A stretch of 20,193 bases of DNA from JANQGH01 sp039177555 (GTDB taxonomy: Bacteria; Pseudomonadota; Alphaproteobacteria; DSM-16000; Inquilinaceae). The stretch spans positions 1 through 20,193 of the forward strand of contig JBCDFV010000062.1 of the NCBI GenBank assembly GCA_039177555.1, in the 5' to 3' direction. Below the pieces are notes generated by a model. The model searched no databases. It was not told the origin of the DNA and was given only the letters and a program-made list of their open reading frames with translations. Shown piece by piece: positions 1 to 7,575 of the stretch. Made by a program: the position numbers and the translations under genes. The first letter of the stretch is position 1, and each line of letters opens with the position of its first letter.

Positions 1-3000
1 ACCGCCCACGGCCTGGACACCCCTGACACCGCCATCGAACGGCAGCGCGTAGTCGACCTCGCCGTAGAGCGACACGCCCTCGGCCACCGCGATCGTGCCG
101 CCGAAGCCGACCTCGACCCAGGCCTCACGCGTCTGCTGGTTCAGCGCGATGTTCCCGCCTTCCGGCGTGAACGTGTTCACCGAGTTGTCGCCCAGGAACT
201 CGTACATCACGTTGGCCTCGACATAGCCGGTCGCCAGCGAGCTGCCGATCGCAGCGTTGTTCTCGAACGCCACGCCCAGACGGCCCACCAGGCTGTCGTC
301 GTCTTCATAGCTGACCCGCACACCGTCGGGATCGGTGAAGTCGTCGAAGTCCAGCGTCTGCCAGGTCAACTGGCCTTGCGGCACCAGGGCCGCCGTCGCG
401 CCGATCGGGATCCGGTAGCCGGCCTCGCCCGACACCGACACGCCCCAGCCATCCGTGCTCTGCGACGGCCAACGGGTGGCCGTGGAGATGTCGATGTCAT
501 AGGCCGTGTACTGTGCGACCGCGTCCAGATAGAGGCCGCTGGTGCCATACCAGGTCGCCGTCAGACCGCCGCCATAGAAGTCGAAGTTGGCGGAGCCGGC
601 GTCCGCGCCGCGCGAGTTGTCGGCATCCAGCGAACTGGTGCCCCAATGACCCAAGGCCCCGATCAGCAGCCGGCCACTCTGGCTCTGGCTGACCACGACC
701 TCGCCGCCGCCCTGGATGAAGCCGATGGTCTGATCGAACGAGCCGTTGGTCGTGCTGTCGATGTCGCCGTCGCTTTCCAGCGACAGCCCAACCGCCCGGG
801 CCCACAGGGCCGTATCGACCGGCGCGCCGCCCCGAACCGGGTTGCCATCCGCATCCGGCAGGCTGCTCGGCACCGCAGAGCGCACCCCGACCCGCTCCAC
901 GAGCTGGCCGGTCAGCGCCGAGCCGATCGTCTGCATCGCCCCGGGCAGGTTCTCGTAGACGTAAATCTGATCGAGATAGTCCGACTGCAGGTACCAATTG
1001 TCCTGACCCGGCGGCTGACCTTCCGGATTGGCCAGGAAGTATTCGAAGATACCGGCCGTCAGGTCGAAATTGCCCAGGGTGAAGGCATCGTCGGTCGAGT
1101 CCGACGTCGCTACCACCAGGATACCGTCCTCCGGACCGAAACCGGTCAGACCGCCCGGGCCATCCGGCACGATCGTGATCTCCGTCTCACCGCTTGCGCT
1201 GCCGCCGATGATGAGCTGGTCAGAGATGGTCGGCTTGCCATCGTTCAGGAATGTGTCCAGCTTCAAGGCACTGGCCGCCGTGTAGTCGCCCGTCACCGTC
1301 AGAACGTTGTCCGGATCGGGGTCGGCCGTCGACATGTCGATCAGGTTCTCGTTCAAGAGATTGCCGACAATGGTCGTGTTGCCGCCGCCCGGCACGTTGT
1401 TGTTCAGCAACAGCGACGAGGTCGCACCGACAAGCACCTCGATATCACCGTTGCCGTTGGTCTGGAGCGTGCCGCCAGTAAAGGTGACCTCGGAGAACAA
1501 TCCGATCTCCACGCGCTCCCACTCCGGCAGACGGTCCGCGTTCACCTCGCCCTCCCAGAAGGAGAAGAACAGCTCATCATCGCCGAGCGTCCCGTCGCCC
1601 GTGTTCTGATCGCCGGCGAACATGCCGGCACCGCCGCTGAGATCGTCAAAGTCGAAATCGAACAAAACCCCGCCGATATCGTCGCCGGATCCGCCCAGGG
1701 CATCACCACCGATCACGCCGCCGGCCAGCTCGACCAAGTCGTTGCCGCTCTCGCCGTCGACATCGCCGCCAACGCTGCCGCCGTCGAGGAAGACCTCGTC
1801 ATCGCCGCTGCCGCCGAACAGGGCACCGCCGACCGTGCCAGCATTCATCTGGATAAAGTCATTGCCGCTCTCGCCAATGACGCTGCCAATAATCAGAGCA
1901 TCGCTGCCGGACACGAATAGCGCATCCTCGCCACTTCCGGCGAGCACGTTGCCGCCAACCGTACCACCGAACAGGTTAACCGTGTCGTTGCCCGCGCCGC
2001 TGACGATGTTGCCAAGCACCTCGGCCGTTCCGCTGCTCAGCGCCGTGCCGAGAAAGATCAGGTCGTCGCCGTCGCCTGCCTGTGAGACACCGTCGAACGC
2101 ATCACCCCAGACATTGGTCACTGTGCCATCCAGCAGCGTGATCAGGTCGTTGTCCAGGCCGCCCTGAATGTCGCCAACGATGTCCGCGCCATCTTGGATG
2201 ATCGTGTCGTCGCCGCCTTGGCCCCAAATGTCCAGGCCGATGTCGCCGCCGACAACCTCGATGCGGTCATTTTGGCCCTGGCCATCCGGGTCGTCAGAAA
2301 AGTTGTCGCCCGTAATAGCCAACACCGTGCCGCCGTTCATGGTGATGGAGTCTTCGTCCTCGTTGCCCTGCGCAACGCGCGCCGTGCCCGACGCGATCTC
2401 GATCATGTCATTGCCGGTGCCGCCCAGAATATCGTCGACCAGGAAAGCGCCGGCGAGCGTGATCTGGTCATTGCCGTCATCGCCTCGCACCTCGTCGGTA
2501 CCATCGACGCCAACCGTCCCCGACAGCAAGTCAATGACGTCATCGTTGTTGCCACCGGTGATGTCATCCTCGACGAAGGCGCCGGCTAGCGTGATCGTAT
2601 CGTTGCCGTCTTCACCCTGCACATTGGAGGCGGTGGTTCCGTTACCGACCTTTCCGGCGAACAGGTCGATGACGTCGTCGCCGTCGTCGCCCTCGATATC
2701 GTCAATTACGAGGCCCCCGTTCAGGGTGATCGTGTCGTTTTGCGCGCCGCCGCGAACCTCATCGCCGACCGTGCCACTCATCACCGTTATCGTGTCTTCG
2801 TCGTTGCCGCCTTCGATGTCGCCCGTGACTTCGGCGTCCATCAGCAGAATCGAGTCGTTGCCATTGCCGCCGAGAATGTCGTCCTCGGTGTCGCCGTCAC
2901 CGACAACGCCACCGGTCACCAGAATGGTGTCGTTGTCATTGTTGCCCTCCACGTCCTCGTCGACCTGGCCGCTGGTCATGAGGATCGTGTCGTTGCCGTC

Positions 3001-3765
3001 GTCGCCGAGCAGGTTATCCACGCCGCCGCCGTTCATCTCGATTGTGTCGTTGCCCTCGCCGGCGTCGACATTGAGGAAGTCGTCTGCGTTCACGATAATC
3101 CGGTCGTTGCCGGTGCCGCCGCCGATGTCTTCAATGATGTTGGCGCCGTCAGCGGTGATCGTATCGTTACCCGAACTGCCAAAGACGTCCTCGACGCGCC
3201 CGGATATCAGCATGATGACGTCGTCATCGGCAGCGCCGACGATATCGTTCTCGATGAACGTACCGTTCAGCGTGATCGTGTCGTTGCCGTTGCCACCATT
3301 GACGTTGTTTGCACCCGGATCATCGCCAATGGTGCCGCCATTTAGCGCAATAACGTCGTCGTCATTGTTGCCCAAGATACCGCCTTCGACCACGCCGTCG
3401 TTCAGCGTGATGAAATCGTTGCCATCGTTGCCAGAGATGTCGGTCTCCACGTCACCAGAATTGAAGATAATCGTGTCGCCGCCATCGTTGCCGTTGATCG
3501 CCGCCATCGAGGAACCGTCAATCGTGATCGTGTCACCACCGCCATTGCCATTGACTGTGCCGCCGCCGTCCGGAACATCCGCGTCACACGTGATCGTATC
3601 CGCGACGTTCAGCCCTTCGTATCCAGCCAGATTCTGAGTAGGGCCAGCTGGCGCCCCCTCGCAGTCGGCGTTGGCTGGTCTCGAATCAATCACACTAAAG
3701 GCGAACACTGTCAGCGCCGCGGCGCTGGTCGTGGCGAGAAGAAGGGAGGTTTTACGGATCGTCAT
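1..3765 (-). CDS. Autotransporter (type Va) with RTX-like repeat passenger, partial at C-terminus
   Basis: A surface-exposed or secreted autotransporter, probably an adhesin or matrix protein. The frame is open from ATG at 3765 to the window edge (1255 codons) with AAGGA nine bases upstream. Residues 1 to about 33 form a signal peptide ending in PANA before DCEG. Residues about 45-700 carry roughly 28-30 repeats of about 20-22 residues of the type GGNGNDTITLNGGxVxDDI; many contain one GGxGxDxUx-like calcium motif. Residues about 760-950 look like a pertactin-type autochaperone segment (DQLIIGG, GILVV, FEYFL). From about residue 985 (LWARAVGLSLES) to the edge is the beta-barrel. Comparison with the second autotransporter suggests about 11 residues (GIRINLNPPPR-like) and the stop are missing. 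Family assignment is strong. Ligand and function are unknown. Long plus-strand frames over this gene are shadows of its repetitive GC-rich sequence. Confidence 0.9.
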   Translation of the reverse strand, partial: MTIRKTSLLLATTSAAALTVFAFSVIDSRPANADCEGAPAGPTQNLAGYEGLNVADTITCDADVPDGGGTVNGNGGGDTITIDGSSMAAINGNDGGDTIIFNSGDVETDISGNDGNDFITLNDGVVEGGILGNNDDDVIALNGGTIGDDPGANNVNGGNGNDTITLNGTFIENDIVGAADDDVIMLISGRVEDVFGSSGNDTITADGANIIEDIGGGTGNDRIIVNADDFLNVDAGEGNDTIEMNGGGVDNLLGDDGNDTILMTSGQVDEDVEGNNDNDTILVTGGVVGDGDTEDDILGGNGNDSILLMDAEVTGDIEGGNDEDTITVMSGTVGDEVRGGAQNDTITLNGGLVIDDIEGDDGDDVIDLFAGKVGNGTTASNVQGEDGNDTITLAGAFVEDDITGGNNDDVIDLLSGTVGVDGTDEVRGDDGNDQITLAGAFLVDDILGGTGNDMIEIASGTARVAQGNEDEDSITMNGGTVLAITGDNFSDDPDGQGQNDRIEVVGGDIGLDIWGQGGDDTIIQDGADIVGDIQGGLDNDLITLLDGTVTNVWGDAFDGVSQAGDGDDLIFLGTALSSGTAEVLGNIVSGAGNDTVNLFGGTVGGNVLAGSGEDALFVSGSDALIIGSVIGESGNDFIQMNAGTVGGALFGGSGDDEVFLDGGSVGGDVDGESGNDLVELAGGVIGGDALGGSGDDIGGVLFDFDFDDLSGGAGMFAGDQNTGDGTLGDDELFFSFWEGEVNADRLPEWERVEIGLFSEVTFTGGTLQTNGNGDIEVLVGATSSLLLNNNVPGGGNTTIVGNLLNENLIDMSTADPDPDNVLTVTGDYTAASALKLDTFLNDGKPTISDQLIIGGSASGETEITIVPDGPGGLTGFGPEDGILVVATSDSTDDAFTLGNFDLTAGIFEYFLANPEGQPPGQDNWYLQSDYLDQIYVYENLPGAMQTIGSALTGQLVERVGVRSAVPSSLPDADGNPVRGGAPVDTALWARAVGLSLESDGDIDSTTNGSFDQTIGFIQGGGEVVVSQSQSGRLLIGALGHWGTSSLDADNSRGADAGSANFDFYGGGLTATWYGTSGLYLDAVAQYTAYDIDISTATRWPSQSTDGWGVSVSGEAGYRIPIGATAALVPQGQLTWQTLDFDDFTDPDGVRVSYEDDDSLVGRLGVAFENNAAIGSSLATGYVEANVMYEFLGDNSVNTFTPEGGNIALNQQTREAWVEVGFGGTIAVAEGVSLYGEVDYALPFDGGVRGVQAVGG

Positions 3766-3774
3766 CGATCGGTT

Positions 3775-3779
3775 TCCTT
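3775..3779 (-). promoter_or_regulatory. Ribosome binding site of the first autotransporter
   Basis: The minus strand reads AAGGA nine bases before the ATG at 3765. It supports this start, which is followed directly by a good Sec signal peptide. Confidence 0.6.
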
Positions 3780-4044
3780 CTGGCAATGCAGTGACGCACT
3801 CCGCACGCGGGCGCCAACGCCGTAGTCGCGCTCACTAATGGTCGAAACTCCGAAGACTAGTGACGGATTCCGACGAGTTTTTGGAGGAGAAATCCGACCG
3901 CGGTGCAGGATTGCCAACTTCTGTGGCAGGTCTGCAACACCCGCGAAGCCGCCAGGCGCGTACCGATTGCGTCCACTACAGCGATCACGCCGGGCGCGGC
4001 ATCATATCGGAAGCAATTCGGGCGAAAGAGAGCACGGCGGTGGC

Positions 4045-4310
4045 TCAGCCGAGCGGGCCAGAGACACCCATGATGACCAGCTCGGTGAACAGGATGGTCA
4101 GGCATATAGTGCCGGCAAAGCTGCGCGACAGGCGCTGATAGAGCGCGGCATGAGCCCTGATCTCGCCGACCTCGGCCGAAGCGGCTACCCATTGTTCCAA
4201 GTCGCGGTCGATCGCACCTTGGTGGCGGCATAGACCACGCCGAGCAGAAAGTGGCGGATGGACGCGATCGCGCCGGCCCCATAGTCTCGATTGGCGGGAC
4301 CGATGCTCAA
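4045..4310 (-). pseudogene. Possible frameshifted remnant of a small membrane protein
   Basis: Two minus-strand frames read together look protein-like. From a possible TTG at 4310 one frame gives LSIGPANRDYGAGAIASIRH then FLLGVVYAATK. After a one-base shift near 4215-4225 another gives RDLEQWVAASAEVGEIRAHA, then ALYQRLSRSFAGTICLTILF and TELVIMGVSGPLG, with a TGA at 4045-4047. The second part ends in a hydrophobic stretch that could be a membrane helix. There is no ATG and no clear ribosome binding site, and I recognise no family. It may be a decayed gene or chance; confidence is low. Confidence 0.22.
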
Positions 4311-4390
4311 TTTCGAAAGATGACGAGGAGCGTGTTTATCGGTTCGCGAACGCCGTCATGATGGATATCGCCGGCTTGTGGGCGCACGTT

Positions 4391-5515
4391 TCATAGGACC
4401 GCGAAGGTCGCCTTCTCGATGAAATCCCAGTCCAGATCGATGCCCAGGCCCGGCGCCCCCGGCGGGTGGGCAATGCCGTTTGCGATCGGGATCGGTCGGG
4501 CCAGGCCAAACGCGAACTGATCGACCGGGGTCAGCAATTCGAAATAGTCGCAATTGCCGATGGCGCAGGCGACGTGCAGGTTGACCAGATCCAGCGGGTG
4601 ATAGATCGCCGTGTGGATCTCGCAGTTCATGCCGAACGCCTCGGCCGCGCGCGCCACCTTCAACGTGCCGGTGATACCGCCCGACCAGGAGACGTCGGCG
4701 CGCACCCGGTCGACGGCGCCGGTGGCGATGTAGGGCGCGTGGCTGTAGGGCGGCTTGGCCATCACCTCGCAGCCGACGATGTCGATGTCGAGCGACTGGG
4801 TCAGGCGCCGCAGCTGGTCGATGTCGCTGTCGAACAGCGGCTCTTCCAGCCAGAGATAGTCCAGCCGTTCCAACAGGCGCCCCAGCCGCATCGCCTCGCT
4901 GGGCTTGTGGGCGGCGACCGGGTCGCTCATCAGGGTAAAGCCGGGCCCGACCGCTTCGCGCGCCGCCTCATGGGCCGCCATATCCTCGGCCAGCGATCGC
5001 CCGGGCGGATGCAGCTTATAGGCCTTGAAGCCGGCCTCTCGGGTCGCCAGCGCCTCGGCGGCGTAGGCCTCGGGGTCGGCCAGCACCAACGAACTGACAT
5101 AGGCGGGCACGGCGTCGCGCGCCTCGCCGATATATTGGTAAAGCGGCTGCCCGGCCGCTTCGGCCGCCAACAGCCAGCAGACCACATCGAACGGGCCATA
5201 GGCATAGATCGGCACATGGTGCCACCAGCGGTCGGCCACCCGCCAGTCCAGCCAGGCCTTCTCCCGCGCCAACGGGTCGCGCCCGATGAAAAACGGTTTC
5301 AGCGATGCCGCGGCGATCTCTCCGGCCGCCCTGGCGCCGCGCCCGGCAAAGCCGAAGCTGGCGGCCGTCAGCCCGACATCCGTGGTCATCTCGATGACCA
5401 GGAATTCCAGCGCCGAGCCCTGGCCGTCGCGCATGGCGCTGTCGGCCATGGGGGCGGCCTGCTCGTGTCGGCAAAGACGGATCACGATGTCGGTTATGTG
5501 CATCGCTTCCGGCAT
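4391..5515 (-). CDS. Mandelate racemase/enolase-superfamily sugar-acid dehydratase
   Basis: Probably dehydrates a sugar acid to a 2-keto-3-deoxy acid in the cytoplasm. The protein has 374 residues, normal for the family. An N-terminal capping domain (about 1-130) is followed by a TIM barrel. Visible active-site residues are K167-L-H169 on strand 2, metal ligands D198, E224 and E250, and the D274/H301 dyad, with E326 near the end. K-x-H replaces the more usual K-x-K of mandelate racemases. It is the last gene of the minus operon and starts nine bases after the aldo/keto reductase stop. ATG at 5503 (fifth residue) is an alternative start; neither has a strong ribosome binding site. It is clearly different from the enolase-family protein at 11947-13065. 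The substrate is not shown by sequence; an aldonate such as L-fuconate fits the context. Confidence 0.88.
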   Translation of the reverse strand: MPEAMHITDIVIRLCRHEQAAPMADSAMRDGQGSALEFLVIEMTTDVGLTAASFGFAGRGARAAGEIAAASLKPFFIGRDPLAREKAWLDWRVADRWWHHVPIYAYGPFDVVCWLLAAEAAGQPLYQYIGEARDAVPAYVSSLVLADPEAYAAEALATREAGFKAYKLHPPGRSLAEDMAAHEAAREAVGPGFTLMSDPVAAHKPSEAMRLGRLLERLDYLWLEEPLFDSDIDQLRRLTQSLDIDIVGCEVMAKPPYSHAPYIATGAVDRVRADVSWSGGITGTLKVARAAEAFGMNCEIHTAIYHPLDLVNLHVACAIGNCDYFELLTPVDQFAFGLARPIPIANGIAHPPGAPGLGIDLDWDFIEKATFAVL

Positions 5516-5524
5516 GATCGGCGA

Positions 5525-6538
5525 TCAGGTCGGCGCGTCGGGATGCACGAGGCCGGCCGATTTCAGGTCCGACCACAGGGCGTCGGGCAAGGCGACGTCC
5601 ATAAGGGCCAGGTTCTCGTCGAACTCCGCCCGTGAGCGGGCGCCGGGAATGACGCTGGCGACCAGGGGGTGGCGCAGGACGAACTGCAGGGCGGCCGCCT
5701 TCATCGACGCGCCGTGGCTGTCGCAGACCTTGGCGATCGCGGCCACCCGATCTTGAATATGCTGCGGGGATTTGAAGTAGTTGTAGGTGTCGCTGCCGGC
5801 CAGAATGCCCGAATTGAAGGGCCCGCCGATGATGATGCTGGTGCCGCGCCGTTCGCACAGCGGGAAGAAGCCGTCCAGCACCTCTTGCTCCAACAAGGTG
5901 TAGCGGCCGGCCAGCAGGAACACGTCCCAGTCATGATGCTCCAGCGCCTCGGCGCAGACCTGCCACTCGTTCACGCCCAGGCCGATGGCGCCGACGATGC
6001 CTTCTTCCTTCAGGCGCTGCATGGCGCGGGCGCCGCCGGACATGGCGGTCGACATCAGCGCGGGATGGGCCTCGTCGCCATGGGTGTCGCGCCCGATATC
6101 GTGCTTCAGCAGAATGTCGATCCGGTCGGTGCCCAACCGATGCATGCTGTCCTCGACGGAGCGCAGAACGCCGTCATAGCTGTAGTCGTATTCGACCTCG
6201 AACGGCAGCGGCTCTCGCCAGGCATCGTCCGGTTCGCGCGGGCTGACCCGGCGGCGCAGCAGCCGGCCCACCTTGGTCGACAGCACGACCTTGTCGCGCC
6301 CGAACAGGCGGACCGCGCGGCCCATCCGGTGTTCCGACAGACCGTAGCCGTAGAACGGGGCCGTATCGAGAAACCGAATCCCGGCCGCCAGCGCGGCCTG
6401 GATGGTCTCGTCGGCCGTGGCGTCCTCAACGGCGGTGAACAGGCCGCCCAGCGCCGCCCCGCCCAAGCCAAGAGGCGTGACCGAGATGCCGGTGGCGCCG
6501 ATCTGGCGTACGGGGCTGATGGCTTTGCTTTCGGTCAT
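5525..6538 (-). CDS. Aldo/keto reductase, D-threo-aldose 1-dehydrogenase / L-fucose dehydrogenase type
   Basis: Likely oxidises an aldose at C1 to the lactone using NAD(P)+; L-fucose, D-arabinose and L-galactose are typical substrates of this subgroup. The 337-residue protein has the whole AKR barrel. The N-terminal signature TGISVTPLGLGG is near residue 16, and the catalytic tetrad is D58 (LDTAPFYGYG), Y63, K89 (STKVGR) and H146 (LLKHD). SVIPGARS near the C-terminus fits the cofactor-phosphate region. Its ATG overlaps the IclR stop by four bases (ATGA), so the two are translationally coupled. The family call is firm. The L-fucose-like specificity is inferred from overall resemblance and from the downstream 6-deoxy-sugar enzymes encoded divergently. 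Confidence 0.88.
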   Translation of the reverse strand: MTESKAISPVRQIGATGISVTPLGLGGAALGGLFTAVEDATADETIQAALAAGIRFLDTAPFYGYGLSEHRMGRAVRLFGRDKVVLSTKVGRLLRRRVSPREPDDAWREPLPFEVEYDYSYDGVLRSVEDSMHRLGTDRIDILLKHDIGRDTHGDEAHPALMSTAMSGGARAMQRLKEEGIVGAIGLGVNEWQVCAEALEHHDWDVFLLAGRYTLLEQEVLDGFFPLCERRGTSIIIGGPFNSGILAGSDTYNYFKSPQHIQDRVAAIAKVCDSHGASMKAAALQFVLRHPLVASVIPGARSRAEFDENLALMDVALPDALWSDLKSAGLVHPDAPT

Positions 6539-7350
6539 CGCGAGGCATGCTCCGTTGCTGCGGCGGGAAGGGGATCGATCTGCGCGGTCGGGGTCGACAG
6601 GCGCGCGGCGGCGTCGCGCAGCCAGCCAAGCACGGTTTCGGTCGAGGGGCCCGGCCGCCGGTCGATGCGCTTGATAAAGGGGATGGTCAGGGCTGCCAGC
6701 GCGTAGCCGTTAGGGCCGAACACCGGCACGGACAGGTTGGTCACGCCCAGGATCTGTGAGCTGTCGCGCATCTCGTATCCTTGGCGACGCACCTCGGTTA
6801 TCTGCTTTTTCAACTGCGCCATCGACATCGGTGCCTCGCCTTCGACCGCTTGGCGTTCCGACAGCATTTCCTGGCGTCGCTCATCGCTTTGGAAGGCCAA
6901 CAGGACATGGCCCGACCCGGTCCAGAACAGCGAGACGCTGGTGCCGACGCGCAACGAGTAGGTCCACATGCCCGGCGCGTCGACCTGGGCCACCACGCGG
7001 CCATAGCCCGTGTCGTAGACGACCAGATGACAGGATTGTTCGGCCATGCGGGCCAGGTCGCGGATGACCGGCGTGGCCTCCGAAATCAGCCGCTGCATCG
7101 GCGGGTGGCGATGGGCCAGCGAGAACAGTTTCAACGAGAGCTGATAGCGGTCGCTGGCGGCGTTGCGGATGATGTAGCCGCGCCGGACCAGCCGATCGAG
7201 CATTCGGTAAAGCTCGTTTGCCGTGCGGCCCAAGGCCTTGGCGATATCCGTCTGGGTCAGGCCGCCATCCTGGGCGGCCAGCAGTTCCAGAATGTCCAAG
7301 CCCTTGTCCAACGCGGGCGCGCGATAGCGGCTTTCCTGTTCCACAGACAC
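6535..7350 (-). CDS. IclR-family transcriptional regulator
   Basis: DNA-binding regulator, probably of both divergent operons, responding to a sugar acid or keto acid. With the GTG start at 7350 it has 271 residues, usual for IclR. This start has AGGGGGAG seven bases upstream, whereas the longer frame from ATG at 7494 has no ribosome binding site and would translate the tandem-repeat region into Arg/Pro-rich sequence. Residues about 13-75 form the winged helix-turn-helix (PALDKGLDILELL, then GLTQTDIAKALGRTANELYR). Residues about 90-255 form the effector-binding domain, with GTSVSLFWTGSGHVLLAF and a motif near GVTNLSVPVFGPNG. It is the first gene of the minus operon, so autoregulation is likely. 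Effector and sign of regulation are unknown. Confidence 0.92.
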   Translation of the reverse strand: MSVEQESRYRAPALDKGLDILELLAAQDGGLTQTDIAKALGRTANELYRMLDRLVRRGYIIRNAASDRYQLSLKLFSLAHRHPPMQRLISEATPVIRDLARMAEQSCHLVVYDTGYGRVVAQVDAPGMWTYSLRVGTSVSLFWTGSGHVLLAFQSDERRQEMLSERQAVEGEAPMSMAQLKKQITEVRRQGYEMRDSSQILGVTNLSVPVFGPNGYALAALTIPFIKRIDRRPGPSTETVLGWLRDAAARLSTPTAQIDPLPAAATEHASR

Positions 7351-7357
7351 GGTGTGT

Positions 7358-7365
7358 CTCCCCCT
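7358..7365 (-). promoter_or_regulatory. Ribosome binding site deciding the IclR start
   Basis: The minus strand reads AGGGGGAG, seven bases before the GTG at 7350. It favours this start over the ATG at 7494. Confidence 0.7.
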
Positions 7366-7383
7366 AACGCTCGTTGGACCTTT

Positions 7384-7422
7384 CGATCGCGTGGGCCGAT
7401 CGCGCGGGCCGATCGCACGGGC
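7384..7422. repeat. Three tandem 13-bp repeats in the IclR leader
   Basis: Three adjacent copies read CGATCGCGTGGGC, CGATCGCGCGGGC and CGATCGCACGGGC; neighbouring copies differ at one base. Each starts with the palindrome CGATCG. They lie 34-72 bases upstream of the IclR start, in the divergent intergenic region. They could be operator half-sites or a simple slippage repeat. Confidence 0.75.
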
Positions 7423-7451
7423 GACCCGAGGCGAGAGTGCGCGTTGGCCGC

Positions 7452-7480
7452 TTGACCGGCAATCCCTTTTCCGTTTTACT
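7452..7480 (+). promoter_or_regulatory. Candidate sigma-70-like promoter of the transport/catabolic operon
   Basis: TTGACC at 7452-7457, a 17-base spacer, then TTTACT at 7475-7480. This is a fair match to -35/-10 consensus about 95 bases before the binding-protein start. It is a by-eye call; no start site can be seen. Confidence 0.4.
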
Positions 7481-7481
7481 A

Positions 7482-7498
7482 ATGAATAGATCATTCAT
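7482..7498. promoter_or_regulatory. Candidate operator palindrome ATGAAT-N5-ATTCAT
   Basis: Perfect 6-bp arms with a 5-bp centre (AGATC) directly follow the candidate -10 box, where a bound repressor would block initiation. IclR proteins usually bind short AT-rich palindromes of about this size, and the site stands out in a GC-rich stretch. A second perfect palindrome, AAGTCGACTT, lies at 7511-7520. Confidence 0.45.
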
Positions 7499-7563
7499 AT
7501 CTGAGTGATCAAGTCGACTTTAGACCGCCGTCAGGGCGGCCGGGACCTTTGGTCACCACGTAA

Positions 7564-7569
7564 GGGAGG
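7564..7569 (+). promoter_or_regulatory. Strong ribosome binding site before a GTG start
   Basis: GGGAGG lies six bases before the GTG at 7576. It fixes the start of the binding-protein gene, which begins a typical signal peptide. Confidence 0.7.
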
Positions 7570-7575
7570 ACGATT

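Larger units (their letters stand above)
3766..4390. other. Gene-poor gap between autotransporter and dehydratase operon
   Basis: No convincing intact gene is seen on either strand. Open frames of 90-140 codons exist here, but their translations are rich in Arg, Pro, His and Cys and match no family I recognise. A 10-bp perfect palindrome, GTTCGCGAAC, lies at 4342-4351, between the dehydratase stop and the possible remnant. No clear terminator with a T-run follows the dehydratase gene. The gap must contain the promoter of the autotransporter, but no good -35/-10 pair stands out. Confidence 0.5.

Noticed and set aside
376..3637. Long plus-strand open frames of 181-514 codons opposite the first autotransporter
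   Set aside because: Their translations are low-complexity (Val/Ala/Asp or Ser/Pro-rich) mirrors of the repeat DNA. The minus frame has signal peptide, repeats and barrel.
1620..3640. CRISPR-like or satellite array suggested by the regular spacing of repeats near 60-66 bp
   Set aside because: The copies are divergent at DNA level and conserved as protein motifs in one open frame, so they are coding repeats, not a CRISPR array.
3838..4282. Open frames of 92-141 codons in the gap on both strands
   Set aside because: No ribosome binding site, poor composition, and mutual overlap. At most a decayed remnant is present, listed separately.
4466..6706. Plus-strand frames of 345-389 codons opposite the dehydratase and aldo/keto reductase genes
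   Set aside because: Rich in Arg, Gly, His and Gln with no domain. The minus strand encodes complete enzymes with catalytic residues.
7351..7494. 48-residue N-terminal extension of the IclR protein from ATG 7494
   Set aside because: No ribosome binding site, Arg/Pro-rich sequence over the tandem repeats, and a well-placed AGGGGGAG before GTG 7350.
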